The notes under the pieces: generated by a model | The model's database searches: none | What the model was told of the DNA's origin: nothing | What the model saw: the letters and a program-made list of their open reading frames with translations, nothing else | Translations under genes and position numbers: made by a program | Shown here: in pieces, positions 56,412 through 64,000 of the stretch | Position numbering within the stretch: the stretch's first letter is position 1 | Layout of the letters: every line of letters starts with the position of its first letter | Assembly (NCBI GenBank): GCA_029972225.1 | Contig: CP124756.1 | Coordinates: 3,020,001-3,084,000, forward strand | Direction: 5' to 3' | Source of the DNA: Candidatus Thiothrix putei | GTDB taxonomy: Bacteria; Pseudomonadota; Gammaproteobacteria; Thiotrichales; Thiotrichaceae | DNA: 64,000 bases

Positions 56412-56938
56412 TATCACTTTATTTCGGGGTATACCGCCAAAGTCGCGGGAACCGAAAAAGGTGTGACTGAGCCAACCGCCACCTTCAGCACGTGCTTTGG
56501 CGCACCGTTCATGGCGCTGCACCCTTCTGTGTATGCGGACTTACTGGGTGCAAAAATCAATGAACACGGCGTTTCTTGCTGGTTGGTAAATACGGGCTGG
56601 ACAGGCGGCGGCTATGGCGTGGGCAAACGCATGAACATTCATCATACCCGTAGCATGGTCAACGCTGCCTTGAATGGTGATTTGGATCAAGTCGCTACCC
56701 GTCGTGATGCTATTTTCGGCTTAAACATCCCGGTTGCCTGCCCGAATGTCCCCACGGAAGTGCTGGAACCTTCATCAACATGGGCAGATAAAGCCGTTTA
56801 TGAAGCCAAAGCCACTTATCTGGCATCGCTGTTCCACGAAAACTTTGCCAAATACAGCGAAGGTGTTGCAGAAACTATCTGTGCTGCCGGGCCATTAAAA
56901 GGTCGAGTTTAAATACACAGTGGAGCAGTTGGGGATAG

Positions 56939-56963
56939 TGCCAGTCAGACTAACTGACTGGCA
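56939..56963. terminator. Inverted repeat between pckA and cytochrome c peroxidase
   Basis: TGCCAGTCA / TGACTGGCA form a perfect 9-bp stem with a 7-base loop, between the convergent 3' ends. No T run follows, so the terminator role is uncertain. Confidence 0.45.
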
Positions 56964-56999
56964 TTACGTAATGCAGGGGGTTATTGCGGTTATAAAACC

Positions 57000-58082
57000 T
57001 TACGATTTTTTCGCAGTATCATCTGCTTTAGCCGCATCACCTTTGCCAAACGGATCAGGGCGCGGTGTATCGTTAGTAGACGGAGGCAAAATCGGCAACT
57101 TAATGTCAGGCTGTTTACCTGTCAGGGTTTTCAAGAATGCCACAATGTCAGCCGTTTCAGTGTCAGAGAATTTCTTACCCAACTGAATTTGACCCATGAT
57201 CGTGACGGCTTCTTCCAACGTTTTCGCAGCACCATCGTGGAAATACGGATACGTCATTTCTACGTTACGCAGTGTAGGCACTTTGAACTTGAAACGGTCA
57301 GCATCTTTACCAGTAACCCCCACCAAACCTTCGGCTTTGCTGTCGGTTTTGTACGGTTCAACTGCACCCATTTTCTGGAAGCTGGAGCCACCTACCGCAG
57401 GGCCATTGTGGCAAGCCACGCAGCCACTGTCTTTGAACAACTTGTAACCATTGAGTTCTTTGTCATTCATCGCGGTCTCATCACCTTTCAACCAGCGATC
57501 AAATTTGGAATCGGGTGTAACCAAGGTTTCTTCAAATGCCGCAATTGCATCTGTCACCATGTCGATGTCGATCGAATCTTTGCCGAATGCCATCTTGAAC
57601 TCGTCTTTATAGGCAGGAATGGATTCCAAGACACCAATGGCAAGTTCATGCGTGAATGCCATTTCTCCGGGGTTGGCAATCGGACCACCGGCTTGAGCTT
57701 TCAAGTCTTTGGCACGCCCGTCCCAAAATTGCGCCACGTTCATGCTGGAATTGAGCACAGTTGGTGAATTGATTGGGCCTTGTTGCCAATGATCGCCGAT
57801 GGAAGTGGGCAGGTTATCCGTGCCCCCCATGCTCAGGTTGTGGCAAGAGTTGCAGGAAATAAAACCGGACTTGGATAAACGCGGGTCAAAGTATAACTTT
57901 TTCCCCAACTCTACCATCGCCTCTTTCGGCACATAAGAAGGTAAGGGTTTAATCGGTTCGTCTTTCACAACGCTGGCTGCTTCTGCCACCTTAGCTGTCT
58001 CAGCCTTGGTAGCTGTGTCCGCCCACACAGCAGTGGCAACGCCAAGTGCCAGCAATGAAATCATCAGGGCTTGCGCTTTCAT
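57000..58082 (-). CDS. Dihaem cytochrome c peroxidase
   Basis: A 360-residue periplasmic peroxidase of the CcpA/MauG family, reducing H2O2 with electrons from cytochrome c. A signal peptide (ending AVWADT) is followed by two haem-binding motifs, CNSCH (about residue 76) and CVACH (about 220). FWDGRAKDL, NPGEMAF and TYPYFHDGAAKTLEEAV are typical of the bacterial peroxidases. The C-terminus is a Pro/Lys/Asp-rich tail. An FNR-type box lies about 75 bases upstream, so expression should rise when oxygen is low. Confidence 0.93.
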   Translation of the reverse strand: MKAQALMISLLALGVATAVWADTATKAETAKVAEAASVVKDEPIKPLPSYVPKEAMVELGKKLYFDPRLSKSGFISCNSCHNLSMGGTDNLPTSIGDHWQQGPINSPTVLNSSMNVAQFWDGRAKDLKAQAGGPIANPGEMAFTHELAIGVLESIPAYKDEFKMAFGKDSIDIDMVTDAIAAFEETLVTPDSKFDRWLKGDETAMNDKELNGYKLFKDSGCVACHNGPAVGGSSFQKMGAVEPYKTDSKAEGLVGVTGKDADRFKFKVPTLRNVEMTYPYFHDGAAKTLEEAVTIMGQIQLGKKFSDTETADIVAFLKTLTGKQPDIKLPILPPSTNDTPRPDPFGKGDAAKADDTAKKS

Positions 58083-58149
58083 GAGTATCTCCTACTTTTT
58101 TGGGTAAATCTTTTGTAGACTCATGTTATCGGGAAGGGCTTTATTCAAC

Positions 58150-58163
58150 TTGATACAGATCAA
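58150..58163 (-). promoter_or_regulatory. FNR/Anr box upstream of the peroxidase gene
   Basis: TTGATACAGATCAA is a perfect match to the FNR consensus TTGAT-N4-ATCAA. Its centre is about 75 bases before the peroxidase start. Confidence 0.8.
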
Positions 58164-58265
58164 GTAATTTCCGGTCACATCATAGGGTTTTTAGTTCATC
58201 ATGATCGGTTTTTTGGGATAATCCGCTATTGTATTCATGCATTTCCCCTGGTATTGGAGCCAATC

Positions 58266-58835
58266 TTGAAAAAACTTCTGTCCTTTGTATTCAGCATTCT
58301 CTTGCTAGGTGGCTGCATCGACCGTTTCGAGGTACAACCGGATAATAAACTGCAAGCCCAACTACCACCGGGCGCACGCATTACCGACGCTGGCACAATG
58401 CTGGCACAAGGGCGCGTAGTCGGCGTTAGCGATGGCGATACCTTGACCGTGTTAGCCAGCAACAAACGCAATTACAAAATCCGTTTACAAGGTATTGATG
58501 CGCCTGAAACCAAACAAGCGCATGGGCAAAAGTGCAAAGAAATGCTCATGACCCGCGCTGTCAATCTCACTGCTGATGTTGAAGCTTACAAACTCGACCG
58601 TTACGGGCGCGTGATTGGCAAAGTCACGGTAGAAGGCAAAGATGTCGCGCTGGAACAAATCAAAGCCGGTTGCGGCTGGCATTATGACGCATACGCTAAA
58701 GAACAAAGCTCTGACGATCAAGCCGCGTATGCCGCCGCAGAAAAACAAGCCCGCAAAGCCAAGCGCGGCTTATGGCGCGACAAACAACCGCAAGCGCCGT
58801 GGGATTTCCGCAAACAATCATCCAATAAACAATAG
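58266..58835 (+). CDS. Thermonuclease-family lipoprotein
   Basis: A 189-residue staphylococcal-nuclease-fold protein. The TTG at 58266, 6 bases after TGGAG, gives MKKLLSFVFSILLLGGC, a lipoprotein signal with lipobox LLGGC; the TTG at 58254 is less well placed. The SNase domain shows VSDGDTLTVLA, IRLQGIDAPETKQ and YKLDRYGRVIGKV, holding the Ca2+ and catalytic residues. The C-terminus has the usual AKRGLW stretch. It should act on DNA or RNA outside the cytoplasm. Confidence 0.9.
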   Translation: MKKLLSFVFSILLLGGCIDRFEVQPDNKLQAQLPPGARITDAGTMLAQGRVVGVSDGDTLTVLASNKRNYKIRLQGIDAPETKQAHGQKCKEMLMTRAVNLTADVEAYKLDRYGRVIGKVTVEGKDVALEQIKAGCGWHYDAYAKEQSSDDQAAYAAAEKQARKAKRGLWRDKQPQAPWDFRKQSSNKQ

Positions 58836-59099
58836 ACGCGCAACGGCAATACGTAACGCGCCTCATCACCTAAATAATTCCGCTTGTCTGGAGAATATAG
58901 CCACTGTCAATACCAAGGAACATAAATATAAGTGACAACAATTAAAACCAAATTAAAACTATTTTTATAATTTAAGAGTATGTGGTCGCACACATTATAT
59001 CAATGCGGTTATAGAGCGTTATAAATAGGGAGAGGCTTAGGGATACAGCTATCCCATAAGTTTTTATTTATAGGAAATAGCAAGCAAAAGGAGTTTGTT

Positions 59100-61011
59100 A
59101 TGTCATCCATTAACGCTCAATTCACATCAGATAAATATATTCCACAAAACCTCGCCACCTCCTCCTATGGCGCCCCCCCCCTCATGGCAACAAAACGCCA
59201 CATCCGCCATGCAGAGGCAGCCTCCGAATCTGTCAAACAATTCAGAGACACTTAAATCACTGCTCAATATCGTGGCACAACTCCTTCAGTTACTCACACG
59301 ACAACTGGGAGGTGCTGGTGCTACGGGTGCTACGGGTGCTACGGGTGCTACGGGTGCTACGGGTGCTACGGGTGCTACGGGTGCTACGGGTGCTACGGGT
59401 GCTACGGGTGCTACGGGTGCTACGGGTGCTACGGGTGCTACGGGTGCTACGGGTGCTACGGGTGCTACGGGTGCTACGGGTGCTACGGGTGCTACGGGTG
59501 CTACGGGTGCTACGGGTGCTACGGGTGCTACGGGTGCTACGGGTGCTACGGGTGCTACGGGTGCTACGGGTGCTACGGGTGCTACGGGTGCTACGGGTGC
59601 TACGGGTGCTACGGGTGCTACGGGTGCTACGGGTGCTACGGGTGCTACGGGTGCTACGGGTGCTACGGGTGCTACGGGTGCTACGGGTGCTACGGGTGCT
59701 ACGGGTGCTACGGGTGCTACGGGTGCTACGGGTGCTACGGGTGCTACGGGTGCTACGGGTGCTACGGGTGCTACGGGTGCTACGGGTGCTACGGGTGCTA
59801 CGGGTGCTACGGGTGCTACGGGTGCTACGGGTGCTACGGGTGCTACGGGTGCTACGGGTGCTACGGGTGCTACGGGTGCTACGGGTGCTACGGGTGCTAT
59901 CGACTGTCCAAATCCAATAGCGCCTTGGATTGGCACCAATAACGACGACTTTCGAACAGCCGACCAATGTGGTCAATCATTATCTGGTCGCAATGGTAAT
60001 GATGTTTTAACCGGCCAACAGAGAGGTGACATCTTGTCTGGTGGAAATGGCTTAGACCGACTATCAGGAGAAGGGGGCAATGACTACCTCTACGGGGGCA
60101 ATCATGAAGACTGGCTATTCGGTGGCACTGGTACTGATTACCTTGATGGTGGTCCGGGTGATGATATTTTGATAGGAGGCTCCAATGGCAATGAGGAAAT
60201 ACGAGTCGATGGAAAGCTCCAAGGAGAGACACTGAGAGGTGGGGATGGTAACGACAAATTGTATGGTGATGATTATCCAACATCAAATGCAGGAACTTCG
60301 GGAGATATTGATGCTGATGGCACTCCTGCCCCTACTTTCCCGAATAATGACATCCTTGAAGGTGGTAACGGTGATGACCTATTGGACGGCGGGTCTGGTA
60401 ATGACAAGCTGGACGGCGGCGATGATAATGACACCTTATATGGCGGCGTAGGCAATGATGAACTATACGGCGGCGATGGTGATGATCTACTGGATGGGGG
60501 ATCAGGTAATGACACACTCGAAGGTGGCTACGGAATAGATACAATCATCGGGGGAACAGGCGATGATACCATCAATGAAACTGTAGAAATTGGCATTCCT
60601 CCAGGAGAGGGCTTCCACGACAAAATTCAAGCAGCCATTGGCGACCCACAAGCGATACTGGACTTAATGGCAAAGGAAAGAGCGGGAGAAATCAAATTGG
60701 AACAAATTGATGGCTCAGTGGGAAATGATACTTTCCATTTGAAGCAGGATCTATTTACTAACGATACTAACGGGCAACCAAAAGCAAATTATCGTGTCAT
60801 CCACTTTGCCGCAAACACACCAGATGATGAAGCCGTGTTTATTACCAATAACGCCGACAATAATACTTACAAGTTAAAGAACATTGAACGTATCACATTT
60901 GGCGTGGACAACTCTCTTAGTCTGCCAATCTTTTTAAGTACTTATGCAAAAGTTTTTCGGAAAAACCACCCATTACAAATCAATCGGTTACGATTGCAAA
61001 GTTCCGAGTAA
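59100..61011 (+). CDS. Collagen-like (Gly-Ala-Thr) repeat plus RTX exported protein, frame broken at a C9 run
   Basis: The best start is ATG 59100 (AAGGAG, 6 bases upstream), but that frame ends after 51 codons at 59255. One C less in the C9 run (59173-59181) would join it to the long frame, giving 636 residues. The body has 64 Gly-Ala-Thr triplets in collagen fashion (about 59317-59892), then at least eight RTX nonapeptides ([27 protein letters not shown]) that bind Ca2+, and a C-terminal tail suited to type I secretion. A TTG at 59095 would start the long frame directly, but it is poorly placed. It is likely a surface or matrix protein; no transporter gene is nearby. Confidence 0.8.
59173..59181 (+). 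other. C9 homopolymer at the frame break of the RTX gene
   Basis: Nine C in a row inside the coding start. With eight (or eleven) the ATG 59100 frame enters the collagen-RTX frame; with nine it stops at 59255. Confidence 0.75.
59317..59892 (+). repeat. 64 perfect tandem copies of GGTGCTACG
   Basis: 576 bases made only of the 9-bp unit, with no base change, coding for Gly-Ala-Thr. It is flanked by one partial unit (GGTGCT) on each side. All six frames stay open, which creates long false ORFs on both strands. Confidence 0.97.
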
Positions 61012-61049
61012 CTTATGCCTAAGTACTTAACAACTTACGCTAAAAAAAT

Positions 61050-61073
61050 CAATGCTGACGGCAGCATTGTTTA
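61050..61073. terminator. Bidirectional terminator between the RTX gene and epmB
   Basis: CAATGCTG / CAGCATTG with a 4-base loop; TTTAGTT follows on the plus strand and a run of seven T on the minus strand. A second hairpin (61108-61128, CCTCTAT / ATAGAGG) lies nearer to epmB. Confidence 0.7.
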
Positions 61074-61146
61074 GTTGTAATTGATTCCTGTATCAAGCCA
61101 ACATTCTCCTCTATTTTTATGATAGAGGGGAATATTAAACGATAAT

Positions 61147-62145
61147 TTAGCAAACCGGCGTTTTGGCTTTTTCCCCCGCCACTTCACGCACCAATTTCGG
61201 CACGAGGAAACCGGGTAACTGTTGGCGCATTTCTTCCAGAATGCTGACAGCCTCACCTTCCGCCACCTCAAAATGCGCCGCCCCCGCCACCCTATCCAAC
61301 ACATGCAAGTAATACGGCAAAACCCGCTCGGCAAACAACGCCTCGCTCAAATCCACTTGTGCCTGCACACTGTCATTCACCCCACGCAATAGCACCGCCT
61401 GATTCAACAAGGTCACACCCGCCGAATGCAAAGCGGCTAATGCTTGGCGCACATCGTCTGCTGCTAACTCTTGCGCGTGATTGGCATGAATCACCATGAC
61501 CACTTGCTGCCGGATACTTGCCAGCACCTGCAAAAATCCCGCATCGATCCGTGACGGCAACACCACCGGCAAGCGGGTATGAAAACGCACACGTTTTACA
61601 TGAGGGATACCGCTCAACTGCTTGAAAAACAATGCCAAGCGCTCATCAGCAAGTGTCAGCGGATCACCGCCACTCAAAATCACTTCGCACACATCAGGAT
61701 TGGCACGGATATACGCCAATGCCCCTTCCCATTCGCCCTTCACCGGATTCGCGTCGCTGTACGGAAAATGCCGCCGGAAACAATAACGGCAATGCACCGC
61801 ACACGCGCCCGTCGTCACCAGTAACACGCGCCCGTGATACTTGTGCAATACACCATCGGCTACCAATGCCTGATTATCACCCACAGGGTCAGCGTGGAAA
61901 CCCTCCACCACTTGCAACTCAGCATCCAGCGGCAACACCTGACGTAACAGTGGGTCGTTCCAATCGCCATATTTCATCCGAGCGATGTAGCTGTGGGGAA
62001 CTAGCAGGCGAAACTGGCGAACAGCATCCGTGCTCACATCTCCCCCTTCCAACCCCAACGCTTGCATCAACACCAGTGGATCACGCACCGCACCCGCTAA
62101 TTCACGCTGCCAAACCGCTACCGGCGTTTGTTTATAAAGCAACAT
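61147..62145 (-). CDS. epmB: EF-P beta-lysylation protein EpmB (lysine 2,3-aminomutase)
   Basis: EpmB (332 aa) makes beta-lysine, which EpmA attaches to EF-P. The frame is open to 62232, but ATG 62145 (MLLYKQTPVAVWQREL) fits the family start. The radical SAM motif is CAVHCRYCF (C-x3-C-x2-C), followed by RRHFPY and SGGDPLTL. The PLP and substrate regions (RVRFHTRLPVVLP; VMVIHANH) are present. Its start overlaps the vapC stop by 14 bases, so it is probably cotranscribed with vapBC. efp and epmA are divergent, on the other side of vapBC. Confidence 0.93.
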   Translation of the reverse strand: MLLYKQTPVAVWQRELAGAVRDPLVLMQALGLEGGDVSTDAVRQFRLLVPHSYIARMKYGDWNDPLLRQVLPLDAELQVVEGFHADPVGDNQALVADGVLHKYHGRVLLVTTGACAVHCRYCFRRHFPYSDANPVKGEWEGALAYIRANPDVCEVILSGGDPLTLADERLALFFKQLSGIPHVKRVRFHTRLPVVLPSRIDAGFLQVLASIRQQVVMVIHANHAQELAADDVRQALAALHSAGVTLLNQAVLLRGVNDSVQAQVDLSEALFAERVLPYYLHVLDRVAGAAHFEVAEGEAVSILEEMRQQLPGFLVPKLVREVAGEKAKTPVC

Positions 62146-62524
62146 AGGGAATATCCGAATGGTTGAAATCATCGCCCTTGAACAACAACGGCTCACCCGC
62201 GTACTTCGCCAGCGCATACGAACAACAGTCACCGATATTCAACGCTGCCCGATGCCTCCCCTTCCCAAACTGCCGCCAGCCTTCGCGAGCAAGTTGCGTC
62301 TGTTCGGCATTCATATCCACAATTTCAACTTGTAAGCGGTACAGTAGCAAATCCAGCTCACGCCCACCAGCTTCGCCTTTGCGACTTTCGATCACAATGC
62401 TGCATTCCAGTAACGAAAAAGCACTCATCAAACGCTTGGGGTCATCTAAAATGGCTTTGGAAAGGGCTTCAGTTTCTGGTTCACCCAATAAAATGGCGAT
62501 AATGGCAGACGTATCAATTACCAC
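62132..62524 (-). CDS. vapC: PIN-domain toxin VapC
   Basis: A 130-residue PIN RNase toxin. Acidic active-site residues are seen in MVIDTSAII (Asp 4), LLECSIV (Glu near 40), NIGDCCSYALA (Asp near 97) and KGDDF. The start is a GTG at 62524 that overlaps the vapB stop by 7 bases. VapC toxins cut specific tRNAs or rRNA; the target is not known here. It overlaps epmB downstream by 14 bases. Confidence 0.9.
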   Translation of the reverse strand: MVIDTSAIIAILLGEPETEALSKAILDDPKRLMSAFSLLECSIVIESRKGEAGGRELDLLLYRLQVEIVDMNAEQTQLAREGWRQFGKGRHRAALNIGDCCSYALAKYAGEPLLFKGDDFNHSDIPYVAL

Positions 62525-62778
62525 AAGGTATTTACCCCGTGTTCGTCATAACCGAGGATGTCGTCAGCACTGCGCGTATCCAGATCAGGCAAGGCACTAC
62601 AGCGCCGCGAAATGACCATAATTTCATCCAGCTTGCCATTCACTCGGCGGAAACGTTGCAGACGCTCCAACTTTTCTTCCAAAGCCATAATAATCGCGGA
62701 AGTCATGTTGTAACCCGTCAATTGCGCGATTTCGCGAGCCAACTGTTCGGCGCGTTCGTTGCGAATGCTGAGTGCCAT
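62518..62778 (-). CDS. vapB: VapB-type antitoxin
   Basis: An 86-residue antitoxin starting at ATG 62778 (MALSIRNERAEQLAREIA). The N-terminal ribbon-helix-helix-like part (LAREIAQLTGYNMTSAIIMALEEKLERLQ) resembles the Rv0623/PSK4 type that pairs with VapC toxins. The C-terminal part should wrap the toxin. An inverted repeat upstream is the probable self-regulation site. The frame is open to 62829, but earlier codons are unlike the family. Confidence 0.85.
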   Translation of the reverse strand: MALSIRNERAEQLAREIAQLTGYNMTSAIIMALEEKLERLQRFRRVNGKLDEIMVISRRCSALPDLDTRSADDILGYDEHGVNTLW

Positions 62779-62808
62779 CTCACACCACCGTTGTATTGAA
62801 TATAAAGG

Positions 62809-62822
62809 ATTGTATATACAAT
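62809..62822 (-). promoter_or_regulatory. Palindromic operator candidate of vapBC
   Basis: ATTGTATATACAAT is a perfect 14-bp palindrome about 31-44 bases before vapB. TTGTAT recurs at 62791-62796. It lies between vapB and the divergent efp gene, so it could affect both. Confidence 0.6.
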
Positions 62823-62924
62823 ACGACATTATGTGAGTTCATGCCAATTTCTACCTGATTTTTTATCTGGATTCCGGTTATCATAGCGGGCTATTTTGGC
62901 TATGAACGATTTTGGAGATGGACA

Positions 62925-63494
62925 ATGGCTACCTATGGTGCAAATGATTTACGGGTTGGTGTGAAAATTATTATCAACGGCGACCCTTACACTGTCGTAG
63001 AAAGTGATTTCGTGAAACCCGGCAAAGGGCAAGCCTTCACCCGCGCCCGCGTCCGCAACCTCAAAAGTGGGCGCACCATTGAGCAAACCTTCAAATCCAC
63101 GGAAACAGTCGAAGGGGCTGACGTTGAAGACCGTGATATGGAATACCTCTATACCGACGGCAGCGTCTGGACATTCATGGATAGCAGCTCCTTTGAACAG
63201 CTCGAAGCCGGTGAAACCGCGATGGGTGATGCCGTCAAGTGGCTCAAGGGCAATGAAAAATGCGTCGTCACCTTGTGGAACGGCGTACCGCTTCAAGTCA
63301 CTGCCCCTAACTTTGCCGAACTGAAAATCACCCAAACCGACCCCGGTGTCCGTGGTGATACCGCGACCGGTGGCACTAAGCCTGCCACGCTCGAAACCGG
63401 CGCTGTCGTCAAAGTGCCGCTTTACATGGAAGAAGGCGAAATCCTCAAAATCGACACCCGTACTGGCGAATACGTTTCCCGCGTCAAAGCGTGA
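62925..63494 (+). CDS. efp: Elongation factor P
   Basis: EF-P (189 aa) rescues ribosomes stalled on proline runs. The N-terminal KOW-like domain has the modified lysine in the loop [10 protein letters not shown] (Lys near 34). The middle and C-terminal OB domains follow ([29 protein letters not shown]). GGAGATGG-like sequence precedes the ATG. Presence of epmA right after it (GTGA overlap) and epmB nearby shows that Lys 34 is beta-lysylated in this organism. Confidence 0.97.
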   Translation: MATYGANDLRVGVKIIINGDPYTVVESDFVKPGKGQAFTRARVRNLKSGRTIEQTFKSTETVEGADVEDRDMEYLYTDGSVWTFMDSSSFEQLEAGETAMGDAVKWLKGNEKCVVTLWNGVPLQVTAPNFAELKITQTDPGVRGDTATGGTKPATLETGAVVKVPLYMEEGEILKIDTRTGEYVSRVKA

Positions 63495-64000
63495 ATCTAG
63501 CGGCTTTGCACGAACGCGCATCCCTGAACCAGCAGGTGCGCGTTTTTTTTGCCGAACGCAAGGTGCTGGAAGTTGAAACCCCAGCACTCTCGCAAGCGGG
63601 CAACACCGACCCCTTCATTGACAGCTTCAGCGTCAACACGCCACAGGGTTTGCGCTATTTACACACTTCGCCGGAATACCCGATGAAACGCTTGCTGGTC
63701 GCGGGGGCGGGTGATATTTACCAACTCTGCAAAGTGTGGCGGCGTGATGAAAGCGGCAAACGCCATAACCCCGAATTCACCCTACTGGAATGGTATCGGC
63801 TCGGCTTCACTTGGCAACAATTGATGCACGAAGTCGCTGATTTATTACACATACTGATTCCGCACCTGCAAAAACCCCCGCGTTTTTGCAGTTATCGTGA
63901 GGCATTCCTTGAAAGCGTGCAGCTTGATCCCCATCTTGCCACAGAAGCCCAATTGTCGGCTTGTGCGCAAGCTCACGGCATCGCCATCAGCGGTGACATG
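63491..64000 (+). CDS. epmA: EF-P lysine ligase EpmA, 5' part
   Basis: The frame starts at GTG 63491, overlapping the efp stop as GTGA, and runs past the window end (170 codons seen of about 325). The sequence matches the class II LysRS-like EpmA/GenX: motif 1 region [17 protein letters not shown], motif 2 region with [11 protein letters not shown], and [22 protein letters not shown]. It lacks the anticodon-binding domain of true LysRS, since the catalytic core begins at once. It attaches beta-lysine to EF-P. Confidence 0.95.
   Translation, partial: MNLAALHERASLNQQVRVFFAERKVLEVETPALSQAGNTDPFIDSFSVNTPQGLRYLHTSPEYPMKRLLVAGAGDIYQLCKVWRRDESGKRHNPEFTLLEWYRLGFTWQQLMHEVADLLHILIPHLQKPPRFCSYREAFLESVQLDPHLATEAQLSACAQAHGIAISGDM

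Larger units (their letters stand above)
54019..56912 (+). pseudogene. pckA: ATP-dependent phosphoenolpyruvate carboxykinase, split by IS copy 3
   Basis: PckA turns oxaloacetate into PEP in gluconeogenesis. The start ATG 54019 has GGAGG 7 bases upstream. The N-terminal part (to 55133) has the kinase loop GLSGTGKTTLS (about residue 238) and GDDEHGW. The C-terminal part (56414-56912) has EPTATFSTCFGAPF and NTGWTGGGYGVGKR. Taking out the IS, its duplicated tail and one TA gives EQAMYHFISGYTAK and a 537-residue protein of normal length. As it stands the first part ends in IS codons, so activity is lost. A second route to PEP would be needed to replace it. Confidence 0.93.

Noticed and set aside
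59317..59892. CRISPR-like array
   Set aside because: The unit is 9 bp with no spacers; it is a coding tandem repeat. No cas genes are in the window.
59286..59976. Long minus-strand and alternate-frame ORFs made of repeating triplets (VAP, RST, LRV)
   Set aside because: They are shadows of the 9-bp repeat array, which leaves all frames open. They have no ribosome site and no flanking coding signal.

Overview
The window looks like a chromosomal segment of a gammaproteobacterium. The gene set fits a filamentous sulfur bacterium of the Thiothrix/Thiolinea type: a DsrC-family protein without the C-terminal cysteines, a complete efp-epmA-epmB set, RpoS, Kbp, LpxH, MetH and an Anbu protease. No rRNA or tRNA was found, so the taxonomic call is inference from gene content.

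Layout. 1-3.3 kb: 3' end of gltB and gltD (ammonia assimilation). 3.3-10 kb: a YqiA-type esterase, then an exopolysaccharide block with a BY-kinase/chain-length protein divergent from a FemAB-like transferase, a GT4 glycosyltransferase and a polysaccharide deacetylase. 10-14 kb: alaC-hom-thrC (threonine branch) and a YdjM-like membrane protein. 14-17.6 kb: rpoS and an ECF-sigma operon with DUF3619- and DUF3106-type proteins. 17.7-21.8 kb: a ypfJ-type metalloprotease gene broken by an IS630-family element, an aminotransferase and an M23 endopeptidase. 21.8-26.9 kb: a structured non-coding stretch followed by an envelope-stress-like operon (34-residue membrane ORF, XpaC, TelA, SPFH-GYF_2, zinc-ribbon membrane protein). 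27-34.7 kb: an RspA-like DsrC protein, NlpC/P60 lipoprotein, Kbp, YidB, a MerR/B12-type regulator overlapping a photolyase, and two tandem paralogous exported proteins. 35-43 kb: metH, a repeat-rich lipoprotein, moeB-like, mscL, lpxH. 43-48 kb: Anbu protease convergent with a zinc metallopeptidase / radical SAM / Lgt-like operon, then a bicovalent FAD oxidase. 48-58 kb: an unknown gene split by IS copy 2, HtrA protease, RhlB, pckA split by IS copy 3, and a dihaem cytochrome c peroxidase behind an FNR-type box. 58-64 kb: a lipoprotein nuclease, a collagen-like/RTX exported protein, and the translation-factor set epmB - vapBC - efp - epmA.

The most striking features are these. (1) A predicted exported protein joins 64 perfect copies of a 9-bp repeat (Gly-Ala-Thr) to RTX repeats. 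Its good start codon is out of frame with the body by one base at a C9 tract, the layout of a phase-variable surface protein. (2) Three near-identical 1135-1136-bp IS630-family copies each split a gene, and each gene is restored exactly when the element and one TA are removed. One copy carries a 140-bp tail that records an IS-into-IS insertion. (3) Anbu and the facing metallopeptidase gene are both broken by one extra base in G8 tracts. (4) Dispersed palindromic repeats supply codons to metH and to an aminotransferase gene. Long G/C runs of 8-9 are over-long by one in three genes while a run of 7 is intact, so homopolymer error and true slippage must be separated.
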